From NCBI RefSeq assembly GCF_021484805.1, contig NZ_CP090557.1, positions 484,501 to 548,500 on the forward strand: a stretch of 64,000 nucleotides of DNA, in the 5' to 3' direction. This document shows, in pieces, positions 17,380-25,456 of this stretch; the stretch's first letter is position 1; every line of letters starts with the position of its first letter. Made by a program: the position numbers and the translations under genes. Origin of the DNA: Tellurirhabdus bombi. GTDB lineage: Bacteria; Bacteroidota; Bacteroidia; Cytophagales; Spirosomataceae. A model generated the notes under the pieces. That model did no database searches. It was not told the DNA's origin and worked only from the letters and a program-made list of their open reading frames with translations.

Positions 17380-18540
17380 TTAAAGAGCAAACCGAATGCC
17401 TATAATTAAGGGTATCAATTCAACAATGCAAAGGTAAGAAAATAAATACAGATTTTTGATAGCCGCGTGGTTTGCGATTGCAACGTATAGTAGTGCCAAA
17501 CGCGCTAAATAAAAACTAATGTACGGGATCAGGATCCACGAAGCAGACCAGGGTTGATTAGCAGGGAAGTTAACGGCGGCCAGAGTAGCTATGCCAAAAG
17601 CAATCGTAAAAAACAGAATTGAGGACTGTAAGGCTTTAAAAAAATGCAGATTGGCCATTTCTTCCAGCTTATATAAGCCACCAATACTCAAAATAAGTAA
17701 GTATTTTCCTACAAACGCGAGAAACGCAAAACCGCTTAATTCAAAGAAATTAATAATTATTTGTCCGAGATTTTGTCCTTCAGTAAGCAGATCTCCAGAA
17801 TCAAAAATGTCGATATTTTTATTTTCCAGTAATAAATAAGTAAAAGCCGTTACAAAACTCAGATTGAGCATGAAAAGTAAATTGATTCGACTTAGAGGTT
17901 TACTGGCTAAAAATGACTCTTCCCGGCTATTTAACGTCAGCAAATCAGGAATGCTAAAGAACCGCAGAAACGCCCGTTGAAAAAGATTAAAAAGAAGGGC
18001 ATGACTGGCAACGATAAACAATAACGCCAAGGTAAAGAAATTCTCATAAGGCGACATCCGACGAGGCAAAATACTCATGCCCGTGTCTGTCAGTACAACA
18101 GGTTTCTGAGACAGCGATTTCTGATGGCCGATAAAAACCATTTTGTCATTGACACCGGGACTGCCGTAAAGAGTCAGAAAAATTTCGTGTTTCCGGTAGG
18201 CTTTGTACAAACTATCAATATTGATAACCTGCCAGGTGTTTGCGGGTAAGCGTAGGCGTAAGGATGCGTCAATAAATAGATACCCATCCGTGCGGGTAGA
18301 AACCAGAAGCTGGTAGCGGCGATTGCTTTCCAGATCAAGAAACAGGCTTACAGCCGGGATGGCCGCATGCTGCTCGTCAATATAGGGGATATAGGACTTG
18401 TAAACCGGATCGTAAACCAGCCAGTCGTTACGAAAGTCCTTGACAGGGTAAAATTGTTGTTTGGGTCCCACTCCCTGCGCCATACCTTGCACGGCCAGGA
18501 GCAGCATAAGCAGAGCGGGAAATAAAATTTTGTTCAACAC
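17380..18540 (-). CDS. DUF4271-type membrane protein next to the secretion cluster
   Basis: About 386 residues from GTG 18540, chosen because a clean signal peptide (LNKILFPALLMLLLAVQGMAQ) begins there. An ATG at 18594 is open in frame but would translate half of a 19-bp inverted repeat. A periplasmic N-terminal domain (to about residue 180) precedes roughly seven membrane helices, the architecture of DUF4271. Function is unknown. It lies upstream of hemD and porP/sprF-gldKLMN, a grouping that raises the possibility of an envelope or secretion role. Confidence 0.75.
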   Translation of the reverse strand: MLNKILFPALLMLLLAVQGMAQGVGPKQQFYPVKDFRNDWLVYDPVYKSYIPYIDEQHAAIPAVSLFLDLESNRRYQLLVSTRTDGYLFIDASLRLRLPANTWQVINIDSLYKAYRKHEIFLTLYGSPGVNDKMVFIGHQKSLSQKPVVLTDTGMSILPRRMSPYENFFTLALLFIVASHALLFNLFQRAFLRFFSIPDLLTLNSREESFLASKPLSRINLLFMLNLSFVTAFTYLLLENKNIDIFDSGDLLTEGQNLGQIIINFFELSGFAFLAFVGKYLLILSIGGLYKLEEMANLHFFKALQSSILFFTIAFGIATLAAVNFPANQPWSASWILIPYISFYLARLALLYVAIANHAAIKNLYLFSYLCIVELIPLIIGIRFAL

Positions 18541-18547
18541 AACAGAC

Positions 18548-18610
18548 AAAATGAACAATGAATAATGAGAATCAAGCGAGGGCTTACGCGGCATTATTCA
18601 TTGTTCATTT
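18548..18610. repeat. Perfect 19-bp inverted repeat downstream of sucD
   Basis: The arms 18548-18566 and 18592-18610 are exact reverse complements (AAATGAACAATGAATAATG and its complement) around a 25-nt loop. The arms are AT-rich, and no U-run follows in the sucD direction. It resembles a small dispersed palindromic repeat more than a terminator. Confidence 0.75.
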
Positions 18611-18617
18611 TTAATGA

Positions 18618-19496
18618 TCAATTCTTATTCAATGCTTTCAGCATGGTTTCGCCGATTAGCGCCGGTGATTCAACAACGTGGATGCCACATTCGGCCATGA
18701 TGCGCATTTTCGCCGCAGCCGTGTCGTCAGCACCACCGATGATGGCACCAGCGTGGCCCATACGACGACCTTTCGGAGCCGTTTGACCAGCGATAAATCC
18801 AACAACCGGTTTCTTGTTGCCTGATTCTTTGATCCAGTGCGCAGCTTCAGCTTCCATGCCACCACCGATTTCACCGATCATAACAATACCTTCTGTCTCG
18901 GGATCGTTCATCAGAAGTTCTACCGCTTCTTTAGTGGTTGTGCCAATAATCGGGTCTCCACCGATACCGATTGCCGTCGTTTGTCCCAGACCAACTTTAG
19001 ACAATTGGTCAACGGCTTCGTACGTCAATGTTCCTGATTTAGAAACAATTCCGATGGTTCCTTTTTTGAAAATAAAGCCCGGCATGATACCTACTTTACA
19101 CTCTTCGGCAGTCATTACACCCGGACAGTTAGGCCCGATCAGACGTACGTCTCTGCCTTTCAGGTATTCTTTTGCAACCGTCATGTCTTTCGTCGGGATA
19201 CCCTCCGTGATGCAGATGATTACCTTGATTCCAGCATCAGCAGACTCCATAATGGCATCTGCCGCGAAAGCCGGTGGTACGAAAATAATCGATACATCAG
19301 CCCCCGCCTGCTCAACCGCTTCTTTGACCGTGTTGAAAACGGGCCGATCAAGATGCGTCTGACCGCCTTTACCAGGCGTTACGCCACCAACTACGTTGGT
19401 TCCGTATTCGATCATTTGCTGTGCGTGGAAGGTTCCTTCTGAACCTGTAAAGCCCTGTACGATTACTTTCGAGTTTTTATTGACTAATACGCTCAT
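18618..19496 (-). CDS. sucD: Succinyl-CoA ligase (ADP/GDP-forming) alpha subunit
   Basis: 292 residues, the standard length. CoA-binding motifs [11 protein letters not shown] and TPGKGGQTH are at the N-terminus. GPNCPGVMT and SKSGTLTYE follow, and the active-site histidine H248 sits in RRMGHAGAI, where it is phosphorylated during the TCA-cycle step from succinyl-CoA to succinate. The beta subunit gene is not in the window, so the two are unlinked here. An exact Bacteroidota promoter precedes it. Confidence 0.97.
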   Translation of the reverse strand: MSVLVNKNSKVIVQGFTGSEGTFHAQQMIEYGTNVVGGVTPGKGGQTHLDRPVFNTVKEAVEQAGADVSIIFVPPAFAADAIMESADAGIKVIICITEGIPTKDMTVAKEYLKGRDVRLIGPNCPGVMTAEECKVGIMPGFIFKKGTIGIVSKSGTLTYEAVDQLSKVGLGQTTAIGIGGDPIIGTTTKEAVELLMNDPETEGIVMIGEIGGGMEAEAAHWIKESGNKKPVVGFIAGQTAPKGRRMGHAGAIIGGADDTAAAKMRIMAECGIHVVESPALIGETMLKALNKN

Positions 19497-19564
19497 GATG
19501 GTTGTAAATCTGTACTATGCTATGAATTCGTAAAGCTATAGGAAGTGAGTCAATCAGACCGTGG

Positions 19565-19595
19565 CAAAAGTAGAGTGAAAAGGAATAAGAACAAA
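19565..19595 (-). promoter_or_regulatory. Exact Bacteroidota-type promoter for sucD
   Basis: On the minus strand TTTG (19592-19595) is followed after exactly 19 bp by TACTTTTG (19565-19572), a full match to TTTG-N19-TAnnTTTG. Transcription would start near 19559, about 60 bp before the ATG. Confidence 0.8.
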
Positions 19596-19611
19596 ATTCG
19601 TATTTTCCCCC

Positions 19612-20181
19612 ATGAATTTATCCAATATGATTTCTGGCGCCATCTTAGCGGCAATGGGCGTCTATGTTTTCTGGCATTACTTTCAAAAAGAGCGTTGGTA
19701 TAATCGATTGATTTGGGGCTTTTTTTTGCTCACCATCTCAATGGTAGCGGTGGTAGGTGTGGTCCGGTTTGGTGGACTCTCAGACATGATTCCATTGCAC
19801 GAGTCGCTACAGATTCTTTCCGGAAGCCTGGGTGCAACCTGCGTGGCCGTTGGTGTTTGGGCACTTATTCAGCGCCAAACAATTTCTGTCCGCACATTCT
19901 GGCTCACTATTACGGTCGGACTGGGTCTGTTTGTTCTCTTGCTCAAACCACAAATACGCGTTTTCACCCCCGCCGTCCAGGCTTTGTCCATGCTGGTTGT
20001 TATCCTGCTGGCCTGCCTGGGCCTGATCCGCCGTGACCCCCGTTCTGTCTGGCTTATTTTTGCCGTTATGATTATGGCCCTCGCCACCAAAGTGGCTCCC
20101 CTAATCAAAATAAACCAAACCGACTTTTATCATTATACAACTGCTTTGGCACTGATCTGCTTTGGGAAAGCCACCCAGTAA
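19612..20181 (+). CDS. Unknown six-helix membrane protein
   Basis: 189 residues made almost entirely of hydrophobic helices (about 5-22, 32-52, 66-86, 94-110, 118-138, 146-185), with short charged loops such as FQKERWYNR and RRDPRSV. No family motif was recognised. It is divergent from sucD with 115 bp between them, and no operon partner is evident. The hydrophobic periodicity and consistent reading frame support a real gene. It is likely an inner-membrane protein of unknown role. Confidence 0.75.
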   Translation: MNLSNMISGAILAAMGVYVFWHYFQKERWYNRLIWGFFLLTISMVAVVGVVRFGGLSDMIPLHESLQILSGSLGATCVAVGVWALIQRQTISVRTFWLTITVGLGLFVLLLKPQIRVFTPAVQALSMLVVILLACLGLIRRDPRSVWLIFAVMIMALATKVAPLIKINQTDFYHYTTALALICFGKATQ

Positions 20182-20259
20182 GGCCAGTTTGTGCTGATTC
20201 TCAGACAGAGATTATTTCCACAAAAAATTTTATTTAAATTAGACAGGGTAGGTCTGGAC

Positions 20260-20302
20260 AATTAATTTGTTCTTTAATTAATTTGTAACTCTTTGTTACA
20301 AA
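20260..20302 (+). promoter_or_regulatory. Leader repeats before the small protein gene
   Basis: AATTAATTTGT occurs at 20260-20270 and 20276-20286 (period 16). TTTGTAAC (20282-20289) then pairs with GTTACAAA (20295-20302) around a 5-nt loop. The hairpin ends 15 bp before the ATG. Function is unknown. Confidence 0.4.
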
Positions 20303-20317
20303 ACCACTACCATCTAT

Positions 20318-20551
20318 ATGAATGTTCGAGTATACCGCTGCTACGCTGATCTGTATGATCCAAAAAGAGTGATCATGCCTATTTTTGTTGGAGAAGAACA
20401 CTATCCAGGTGAAGGGTTCAATTTTTCAAACCTGGGAAACGAAGTCAGGTCTGGTGATTTAGAGAAAATTAAAGACCACGTGCTTCGCCACTGGCATCTC
20501 CCGCAGACTCCCGAAAAAGGAGTAGAGTTTCTGGTACTTCGCGACGATTGA
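20318..20551 (+). CDS. Unknown small soluble protein
   Basis: 77 residues with no signal peptide or membrane helix. Notable segments are MNVRVYRCYADLYDPKRVIM and HVLRHWHLPQTPEKGVEFLVLRDD. No known family is recognised. It lies 48 bp upstream of dnaX in the same direction and may share its transcript. A hairpin (20282-20302) and an 11-bp direct repeat lie in its leader. Confidence 0.65.
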   Translation: MNVRVYRCYADLYDPKRVIMPIFVGEEHYPGEGFNFSNLGNEVRSGDLEKIKDHVLRHWHLPQTPEKGVEFLVLRDD

Positions 20552-20599
20552 TCCCAAGAATCCGCTCTCTGTTTCCGGGAAAATGGCTAACTTGCACCT

Positions 20600-22465
20600 A
20601 TGGAGAATTTTGTTGTCTCGGCCCGGAAGTACCGCCCGGCTACGTTTGATACCGTTGTCGGGCAATCACATATTACGACTACGTTAAAGAATGCAATCCG
20701 CACGAATCACCTGGCGCAGGCCTTCCTGTTTTGTGGTCCACGCGGCGTAGGGAAAACAACTTGCGCCCGTATTCTGGCCAAAACCATTAATTGTCAGCAT
20801 CTGACCCCTGAGGCAGAAGCCTGTGATACCTGCGAATCATGCGTTAGTTTTAACAACAATGCTTCGTTCAACATCCACGAACTGGATGCGGCATCGAATA
20901 ATTCCGTGGAAGATATTCGGAATCTGATTGATCAGGTTCGCTACCCGCCCCAATCTGGAAAATACAAAATATACATCATTGACGAGGTGCATATGCTCTC
21001 CTCAGCGGCTTTCAACGCTTTTCTGAAAACGCTGGAAGAGCCGCCTGCCTATGCCATTTTTATTCTGGCAACCACGGAGAAGCATAAAATTCTGCCAACG
21101 ATTTTATCACGTTGCCAGATTTTTGATTTCAACCGGATTCAGCCCCGCGATATTGCCGACCATCTGGCGAACATTGCCCGCCAGGAAACCATCGGTACCG
21201 AGTATGAAGCCCTGGAATTAATCGCTCAAAAAGCAGACGGCGGTTTGCGGGATGCGCTGTCAATGTTCGACCTGAATGTGACCTTCGCCACCGACCGGAC
21301 CATTCGGTACCGCGAGGTTCTGGAAAATCTGCACATTCTGGACTACGATTATTATTTCCGCCTAACTGATTTTCTGCTGGAGGCTAACGTCCCCCAAAGC
21401 CTACTCGTTTTCGACGAAATCCTGCGGAAAGGCTTCGACGGCCATCAGTTTTTGGTAGGTCTTTGCGAGCATTTCCGAAATTTGCTGGTATGTAAGGACG
21501 CGGCAACTATTCAGCTCTTGCAGGTAACGGAAAGCGTTCAGCAAAAATATGCGCTGCAAGCGGCCCGCGCTCCGATGAGTTTTCTGTTGTCGGCCCTAAG
21601 TATTGGCAATCAATGCGATTTGGCTTATAAAGCAGCAAAAAGTCAACGCCTGCACGTGGAAGTCTGCCTGATTAAATTGGCTAATATCGCCAATGTGCTA
21701 GATTTTGATTCTTTACCAGAACAGTCAACGATCCTTCAGCCAGCCGAAGCGGTTGTAAAAAAAAAGCCTGAATCAATTGAATTAAGCCCTGACAGTCAGC
21801 CGGTATCCGTACCTGATCAGCCCGTTCATCTGGATTTGCCAAAAGCTGCTGAACCTGAGCCAGCTATTGCTCCGCCGCTGACCAGCGAACCGTACAATAG
21901 CTACCAGACAGCCACGAATAGCCCGCCTCCGGCTGCAAGTCCGCCCGTTGTGCCGCCCGTTCCGGTACGGCTGACGAGTTCCAGATTGCGCTCAACGATT
22001 AGTCTGGACGCCAAAGCGCAGCCCGCTAAAACGGCGGAATACGGTGCTGACTCGGAAACTGCGGTGCTGGCGCCCCCCGCTCCCGTGCTTAACCGGCCAT
22101 TTAATTTTGAGCAACTCAAAAAAACCTGGCAGGCTTTTTCTCGGATGCGCGATCAGCAGGGCGGACAAATGACGGAGCAGATTATGCTCAACCGCGAATT
22201 TCAACTCGCTGACGATGGGCAAACAATTCACATTACGCTGGATAACTCCCTCCAGGCCGACCTCCTCAACGATCTGCGACAGGATTTGATGACGTATTTA
22301 CGTCAGGAATTGCAGAATACGCAGATTCAGCTAGTCCATAAAGTAGCACCGCAGGAATCGCGCAAAATGATTTATACGGCTCAGGATAAATTTAACTACC
22401 TGGCCGAAAAAAATCCGGCGCTGCTGGAGTTAAGACGAACCTTGGGACTTGATGTAGATTATTAA
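20600..22465 (+). CDS. dnaX: DNA polymerase III gamma/tau subunit
   Basis: 621 residues. Walker A is GPRGVGKTT (46-54). Zinc-ligand cysteines lie at about 65, 75, 78 and 81. Walker B is IIDEVHMLS (126-134), with sensor ATTEKHK and the SRC arginine finger (170-172). Domain III ends near residue 370. A Pro-rich linker (about 380-470) leads to the tau tail (about 495-621), which would bind the polymerase. An A9 run at 21757-21765 probably permits -1 frameshifting to a ~390-residue gamma form. The 3' end overlaps the convergent TPR gene by 4 bp. Confidence 0.96.
   Translation: MENFVVSARKYRPATFDTVVGQSHITTTLKNAIRTNHLAQAFLFCGPRGVGKTTCARILAKTINCQHLTPEAEACDTCESCVSFNNNASFNIHELDAASNNSVEDIRNLIDQVRYPPQSGKYKIYIIDEVHMLSSAAFNAFLKTLEEPPAYAIFILATTEKHKILPTILSRCQIFDFNRIQPRDIADHLANIARQETIGTEYEALELIAQKADGGLRDALSMFDLNVTFATDRTIRYREVLENLHILDYDYYFRLTDFLLEANVPQSLLVFDEILRKGFDGHQFLVGLCEHFRNLLVCKDAATIQLLQVTESVQQKYALQAARAPMSFLLSALSIGNQCDLAYKAAKSQRLHVEVCLIKLANIANVLDFDSLPEQSTILQPAEAVVKKKPESIELSPDSQPVSVPDQPVHLDLPKAAEPEPAIAPPLTSEPYNSYQTATNSPPPAASPPVVPPVPVRLTSSRLRSTISLDAKAQPAKTAEYGADSETAVLAPPAPVLNRPFNFEQLKKTWQAFSRMRDQQGGQMTEQIMLNREFQLADDGQTIHITLDNSLQADLLNDLRQDLMTYLRQELQNTQIQLVHKVAPQESRKMIYTAQDKFNYLAEKNPALLELRRTLGLDVDY
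21757..21765 (+). promoter_or_regulatory. Slippery A9 tract in dnaX
   Basis: Nine consecutive A residues encode the codons V386-K387-K388-K389. A -1 shift reads Lys-Ala and then UGA, ending a 390-residue product right after clamp-loader domain III. A one-base insertion by polymerase slippage gives the same product. Confidence 0.6.
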
Positions 22466-23571
22466 AGCTTTAAAAAGGCTTTAGCTTCCCGTTTGGTCGT
22501 TTTATATTCTGCAATATCCAGTGTCTTTTTGTAATAGCTTTTTGCCTTTGCCTTATCGCCGGACCGAGCAGCCAGACGAGCCAGTCCGGCGTAAGCATGG
22601 CCCTGGAACTCTTTGGTAAACTCCGCGTAGAAAGGCAATTTAATGGCTGCCTGGTAAGCGGCTAATGCCTTTTCTTCTTCCGATGTGCGTTCATAATACA
22701 AGCCTTCCAGCGCTTTTGTGGGCATGTCCAGCACTTTTTGGGGCATTTTCTGAATGCGCTCCAGGTAGGGCAGCGCCTCAGCCGTACGGCCAGCCAGCAG
22801 TAAGGCTTCGGCGGAGCGCATGGAGAACAAAGGGTTATTCGGGTATTTATCCGCTAAATTTTTCACGAGGGCGGCGGCCCGGCCCGGCTGGTTTTCGTGT
22901 TCCAGGTAAATGTGCATCAAATAAAAAGCCGTTTCAACCCGCGTGAAAACACCACGCCGGATTGCCGTTTCCATCTGACGGATGCCTAGTGCCATATCCC
23001 CGCTCTGAAAAAACCACATTACGGGCTTTACAATGGAATGATCTTGCGGGTAGCGCTCTACGTAATAATTATAAAGCCCCGTCGTGAAATAAAATTCCGG
23101 ATTACGCTCCATAAGGTCGAAGCCTTGCTTCAGGTACGTATACGCCTTTTTGGCCTCCCCTACCGCCTTCATTGTTTCGTCATCGAAGTTGTATTTCGCC
23201 GCCAGGTAGCTATGGGCAGTTAAGGCAAAAAATACGCTTTCAGGATCGTTCTTATCTTCCTTTAGGCGCTTCTCTGTCAAAGCCAGTCCCTGATTAAGCA
23301 ATTGCACATACTGAGCCGTAACCGCCTTGTTATCCCGCAAGGGCAGATACTCCCAATAAAGTTGCATGGCCCTTAAAATGGGTACAACCGGATGCTGGGG
23401 ATATTTAGCCCGAATTTGCCGCTGGTAGTTTTCCGATGCGTCAAACTGATAATTATACATGTGATCCAGCGCTTTCAGAATCGTTTGCTGCATAGCCGCA
23501 TCCGTCGTAATCTGCGCTGAAACCAATTGAGAACTCAACAAAAAAAGAAGAAAGAAGAATATTTTTTTCAT
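22462..23571 (-). CDS. Secreted TPR-repeat protein of unknown role
   Basis: 369 residues. A signal peptide (MKKIFFFLLFLLSSQLVSAQ) predicts periplasmic location. The body is a TPR-like helical array with repeats such as GLYYERTSEEEKALAAYQAAIKL and GLARLAARSGDKAKAKSYYKKTLDIAEY. No catalytic motif is seen. It is convergent with dnaX, the stop codons overlapping by 4 bp, so the two transcripts must overlap. A scaffold or envelope-complex role is plausible but unproven. Confidence 0.8.
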   Translation of the reverse strand: MKKIFFFLLFLLSSQLVSAQITTDAAMQQTILKALDHMYNYQFDASENYQRQIRAKYPQHPVVPILRAMQLYWEYLPLRDNKAVTAQYVQLLNQGLALTEKRLKEDKNDPESVFFALTAHSYLAAKYNFDDETMKAVGEAKKAYTYLKQGFDLMERNPEFYFTTGLYNYYVERYPQDHSIVKPVMWFFQSGDMALGIRQMETAIRRGVFTRVETAFYLMHIYLEHENQPGRAAALVKNLADKYPNNPLFSMRSAEALLLAGRTAEALPYLERIQKMPQKVLDMPTKALEGLYYERTSEEEKALAAYQAAIKLPFYAEFTKEFQGHAYAGLARLAARSGDKAKAKSYYKKTLDIAEYKTTKREAKAFLKL

Positions 23572-23605
23572 TACGATGCGTTAGATGGATGGGTATGGTT
23601 TCTCT

Positions 23606-23636
23606 TTTGAACAAACTTTTCAGACCGCTACCTTTG
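23606..23636 (+). promoter_or_regulatory. Exact Bacteroidota-type promoter for the M16 peptidase operon
   Basis: TTTG (23606-23609), a 19-bp spacer, then TACCTTTG (23629-23636) is a full consensus match, 57 bp before the ATG at 23694. It also overlaps the leader of the divergent TPR gene. Confidence 0.75.
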
Positions 23637-23693
23637 TTTTTTCACGTAATTGAAAGAAACTACGACGATTTCAACATCGGCAACTGATCACGC

Positions 23694-24932
23694 ATGATTC
23701 GATACGAACAATTTGTACTTACCAACGGCCTGAAGGTGTATGTCCATGAAGACTCCTCCACCCCGATGGCTGCTGTCAATATTCTGTATAATGTTGGTTC
23801 TCGCGATGAGGACCCCAATCGCACCGGTTTTGCCCATTTGTTTGAGCACCTGATGTTTGGTGGCTCCCAGCATATTCCGGTCTACGACGAACCGCTTCAG
23901 AAAGTAGGCGGCGAAAACAATGCTTTTACCTCGCCCGACATTACCAATTACTACATTACACTTCCTGCGGCCAACCTTGAGACGGCTTTCTGGCTGGAAT
24001 CGGACCGAATGCTCAGTTTGTCTTTTGATCCACAGGTTTTACAGGTCCAACAGAAAGTAGTGATTGAAGAGTTCAAGCAGCGGTACCTGAATCAACCGTA
24101 CGGTGATGTTTGGTTGAGGTTACGCCCACTTGCCTACCAGCACCACCCCTACCAATGGGCAACCATCGGCAAAGACATTAGCCACATTGAGGATGCTACG
24201 CTGGATGATGTAAAACAATTTTTCTTTAAGCATTACCTGCCTAACAACGCGGTTATGGTCGTCGCCGGCAATGTTACGGTAGAGCAGGTTAAGCAATTGT
24301 GTAAGAAGTGGTTCGAGCCGATTGAAGCGGGTAATCCGTATGTGCGCGACCTGATTCAGGAGCCCATCCAGACCGAAGCTCGCTTCCTGGAAACGAGCGC
24401 CGATGTACCCCTAAACGTTCTTTATAAGGTCTACCACATGCCAGGTAGATTTGACGAAAATTATTACAAAGCGGATTTACTGGCTGATGTGCTGGGCAGA
24501 GGAAAGTCGTCGCGTCTGTATCAGCAATTATTAAAAGGTAACCGGCTTTTCTCCCAGGTTTCGGCTCACAACACAGGTTCGCTCGATCCGGGCCTATTGG
24601 TGGTCAGCGGTTCCTTAAACGCGGGCGTTTCGCTGGAGGAAGCTGACGCCGCCGTTGACAGCATTTTGCAGGAACTCGTTGCTGCACCCGTACCAGAAGA
24701 GGAATTGTTGAAAGTAAAAAATCAGGCAGAAGCAACGCTGGCCTTCTCAGAAGTGGAATTGCTCAATCGGGCGATGAACTTAGCGTACGCTGCCAACGCC
24801 GGCAATGCCGACTGGGTGAACCAGGAAGCGGATCGGATTCAGGCGGTTACCCCCGACGATGTGCAGCAGATGGCCCAGCAATTGCTGACCAAGCAAAACA
24901 GTTCGACCATGTATTACCGGGCAAAAGCATGA
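23694..24932 (+). CDS. M16 (insulinase/pitrilysin-type) zinc peptidase
   Basis: 412 residues. The inverted zinc motif HLFEH (H48, E51, H52) with a downstream VIEEFKQRYLNQPYG glutamate block marks an active M16 subunit of about 45 kDa. The C-terminal half is the second M16 domain. No signal peptide is seen, so a cytoplasmic role is likely. The stop codon overlaps ispF by 4 bp (ATGA), implying translational coupling. Many bacteria pair an active and an inactive M16 subunit; no partner is present here. Confidence 0.9.
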   Translation: MIRYEQFVLTNGLKVYVHEDSSTPMAAVNILYNVGSRDEDPNRTGFAHLFEHLMFGGSQHIPVYDEPLQKVGGENNAFTSPDITNYYITLPAANLETAFWLESDRMLSLSFDPQVLQVQQKVVIEEFKQRYLNQPYGDVWLRLRPLAYQHHPYQWATIGKDISHIEDATLDDVKQFFFKHYLPNNAVMVVAGNVTVEQVKQLCKKWFEPIEAGNPYVRDLIQEPIQTEARFLETSADVPLNVLYKVYHMPGRFDENYYKADLLADVLGRGKSSRLYQQLLKGNRLFSQVSAHNTGSLDPGLLVVSGSLNAGVSLEEADAAVDSILQELVAAPVPEEELLKVKNQAEATLAFSEVELLNRAMNLAYAANAGNADWVNQEADRIQAVTPDDVQQMAQQLLTKQNSSTMYYRAKA

Positions 24933-25411
24933 AAATTCGTGTAGGGCAAGGCTACGACGTTCATAAACTCGTAGAAGGGCATCCGTTTTGGCTCGGTGGC
25001 ATTCAAATTCCGCATACGCACGGTGCTTACGGCCATTCTGACGCCGATGTGGTTTGCCATGTTTTGTGCGACGCGTTGCTGGGAGCCGCCAACATGCGGA
25101 ACATCGGCTATCATTTTTCGGACAAAGATCCGCGCTGGAAAGGCGTCGATAGCAAAGTATTGCTAGCCGAAGTGCTGCGCATGATTCGTGAAGCTGGCTA
25201 CGAGATTTCCAATGTCGATGTGACGGTTGTTTTGCAGGAACCGAAACTAAATCCGCACATTCCAGCCATGAAAACCTGCTTGTCGGGGGTTATGCAGATC
25301 CCGGAAGAAGATATTTCCATTAAAGCAACCACCTCGGAGCACATGGGCTTTGTGGGCCGTAAAGAAGGCATTGCGGCGTTCTGCGTAGCATTAATTTACA
25401 AAACTTCGTAA
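24929..25411 (+). CDS. ispF: 2-C-methyl-D-erythritol 2,4-cyclodiphosphate synthase
   Basis: 160 residues, normal for IspF, the fifth step of the non-mevalonate isoprenoid pathway. The metal-binding GYDVHKL (D10, H12) and GHSDADV blocks are present, as is the C-terminal IKATTSEHMGFVGRKEGI block. It starts inside the stop codon of the M16 peptidase gene and is probably co-transcribed with it. Confidence 0.97.
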   Translation: MKIRVGQGYDVHKLVEGHPFWLGGIQIPHTHGAYGHSDADVVCHVLCDALLGAANMRNIGYHFSDKDPRWKGVDSKVLLAEVLRMIREAGYEISNVDVTVVLQEPKLNPHIPAMKTCLSGVMQIPEEDISIKATTSEHMGFVGRKEGIAAFCVALIYKTS

Positions 25412-25456
25412 GTTCGAATAACCGTTATTTGCCCAACCACCAACTTGATCTTAACC

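Noticed and set aside
18541-18594. N-terminal extension of the DUF4271 gene from ATG 18594
   Set aside because: It would translate through a 19-bp inverted repeat and place 18 residues before a clean signal peptide.
18548-18610. Intrinsic terminator for sucD
   Set aside because: The arms are AT-rich, the loop is 25 nt and no U-run follows, so it is listed as a repeat instead.
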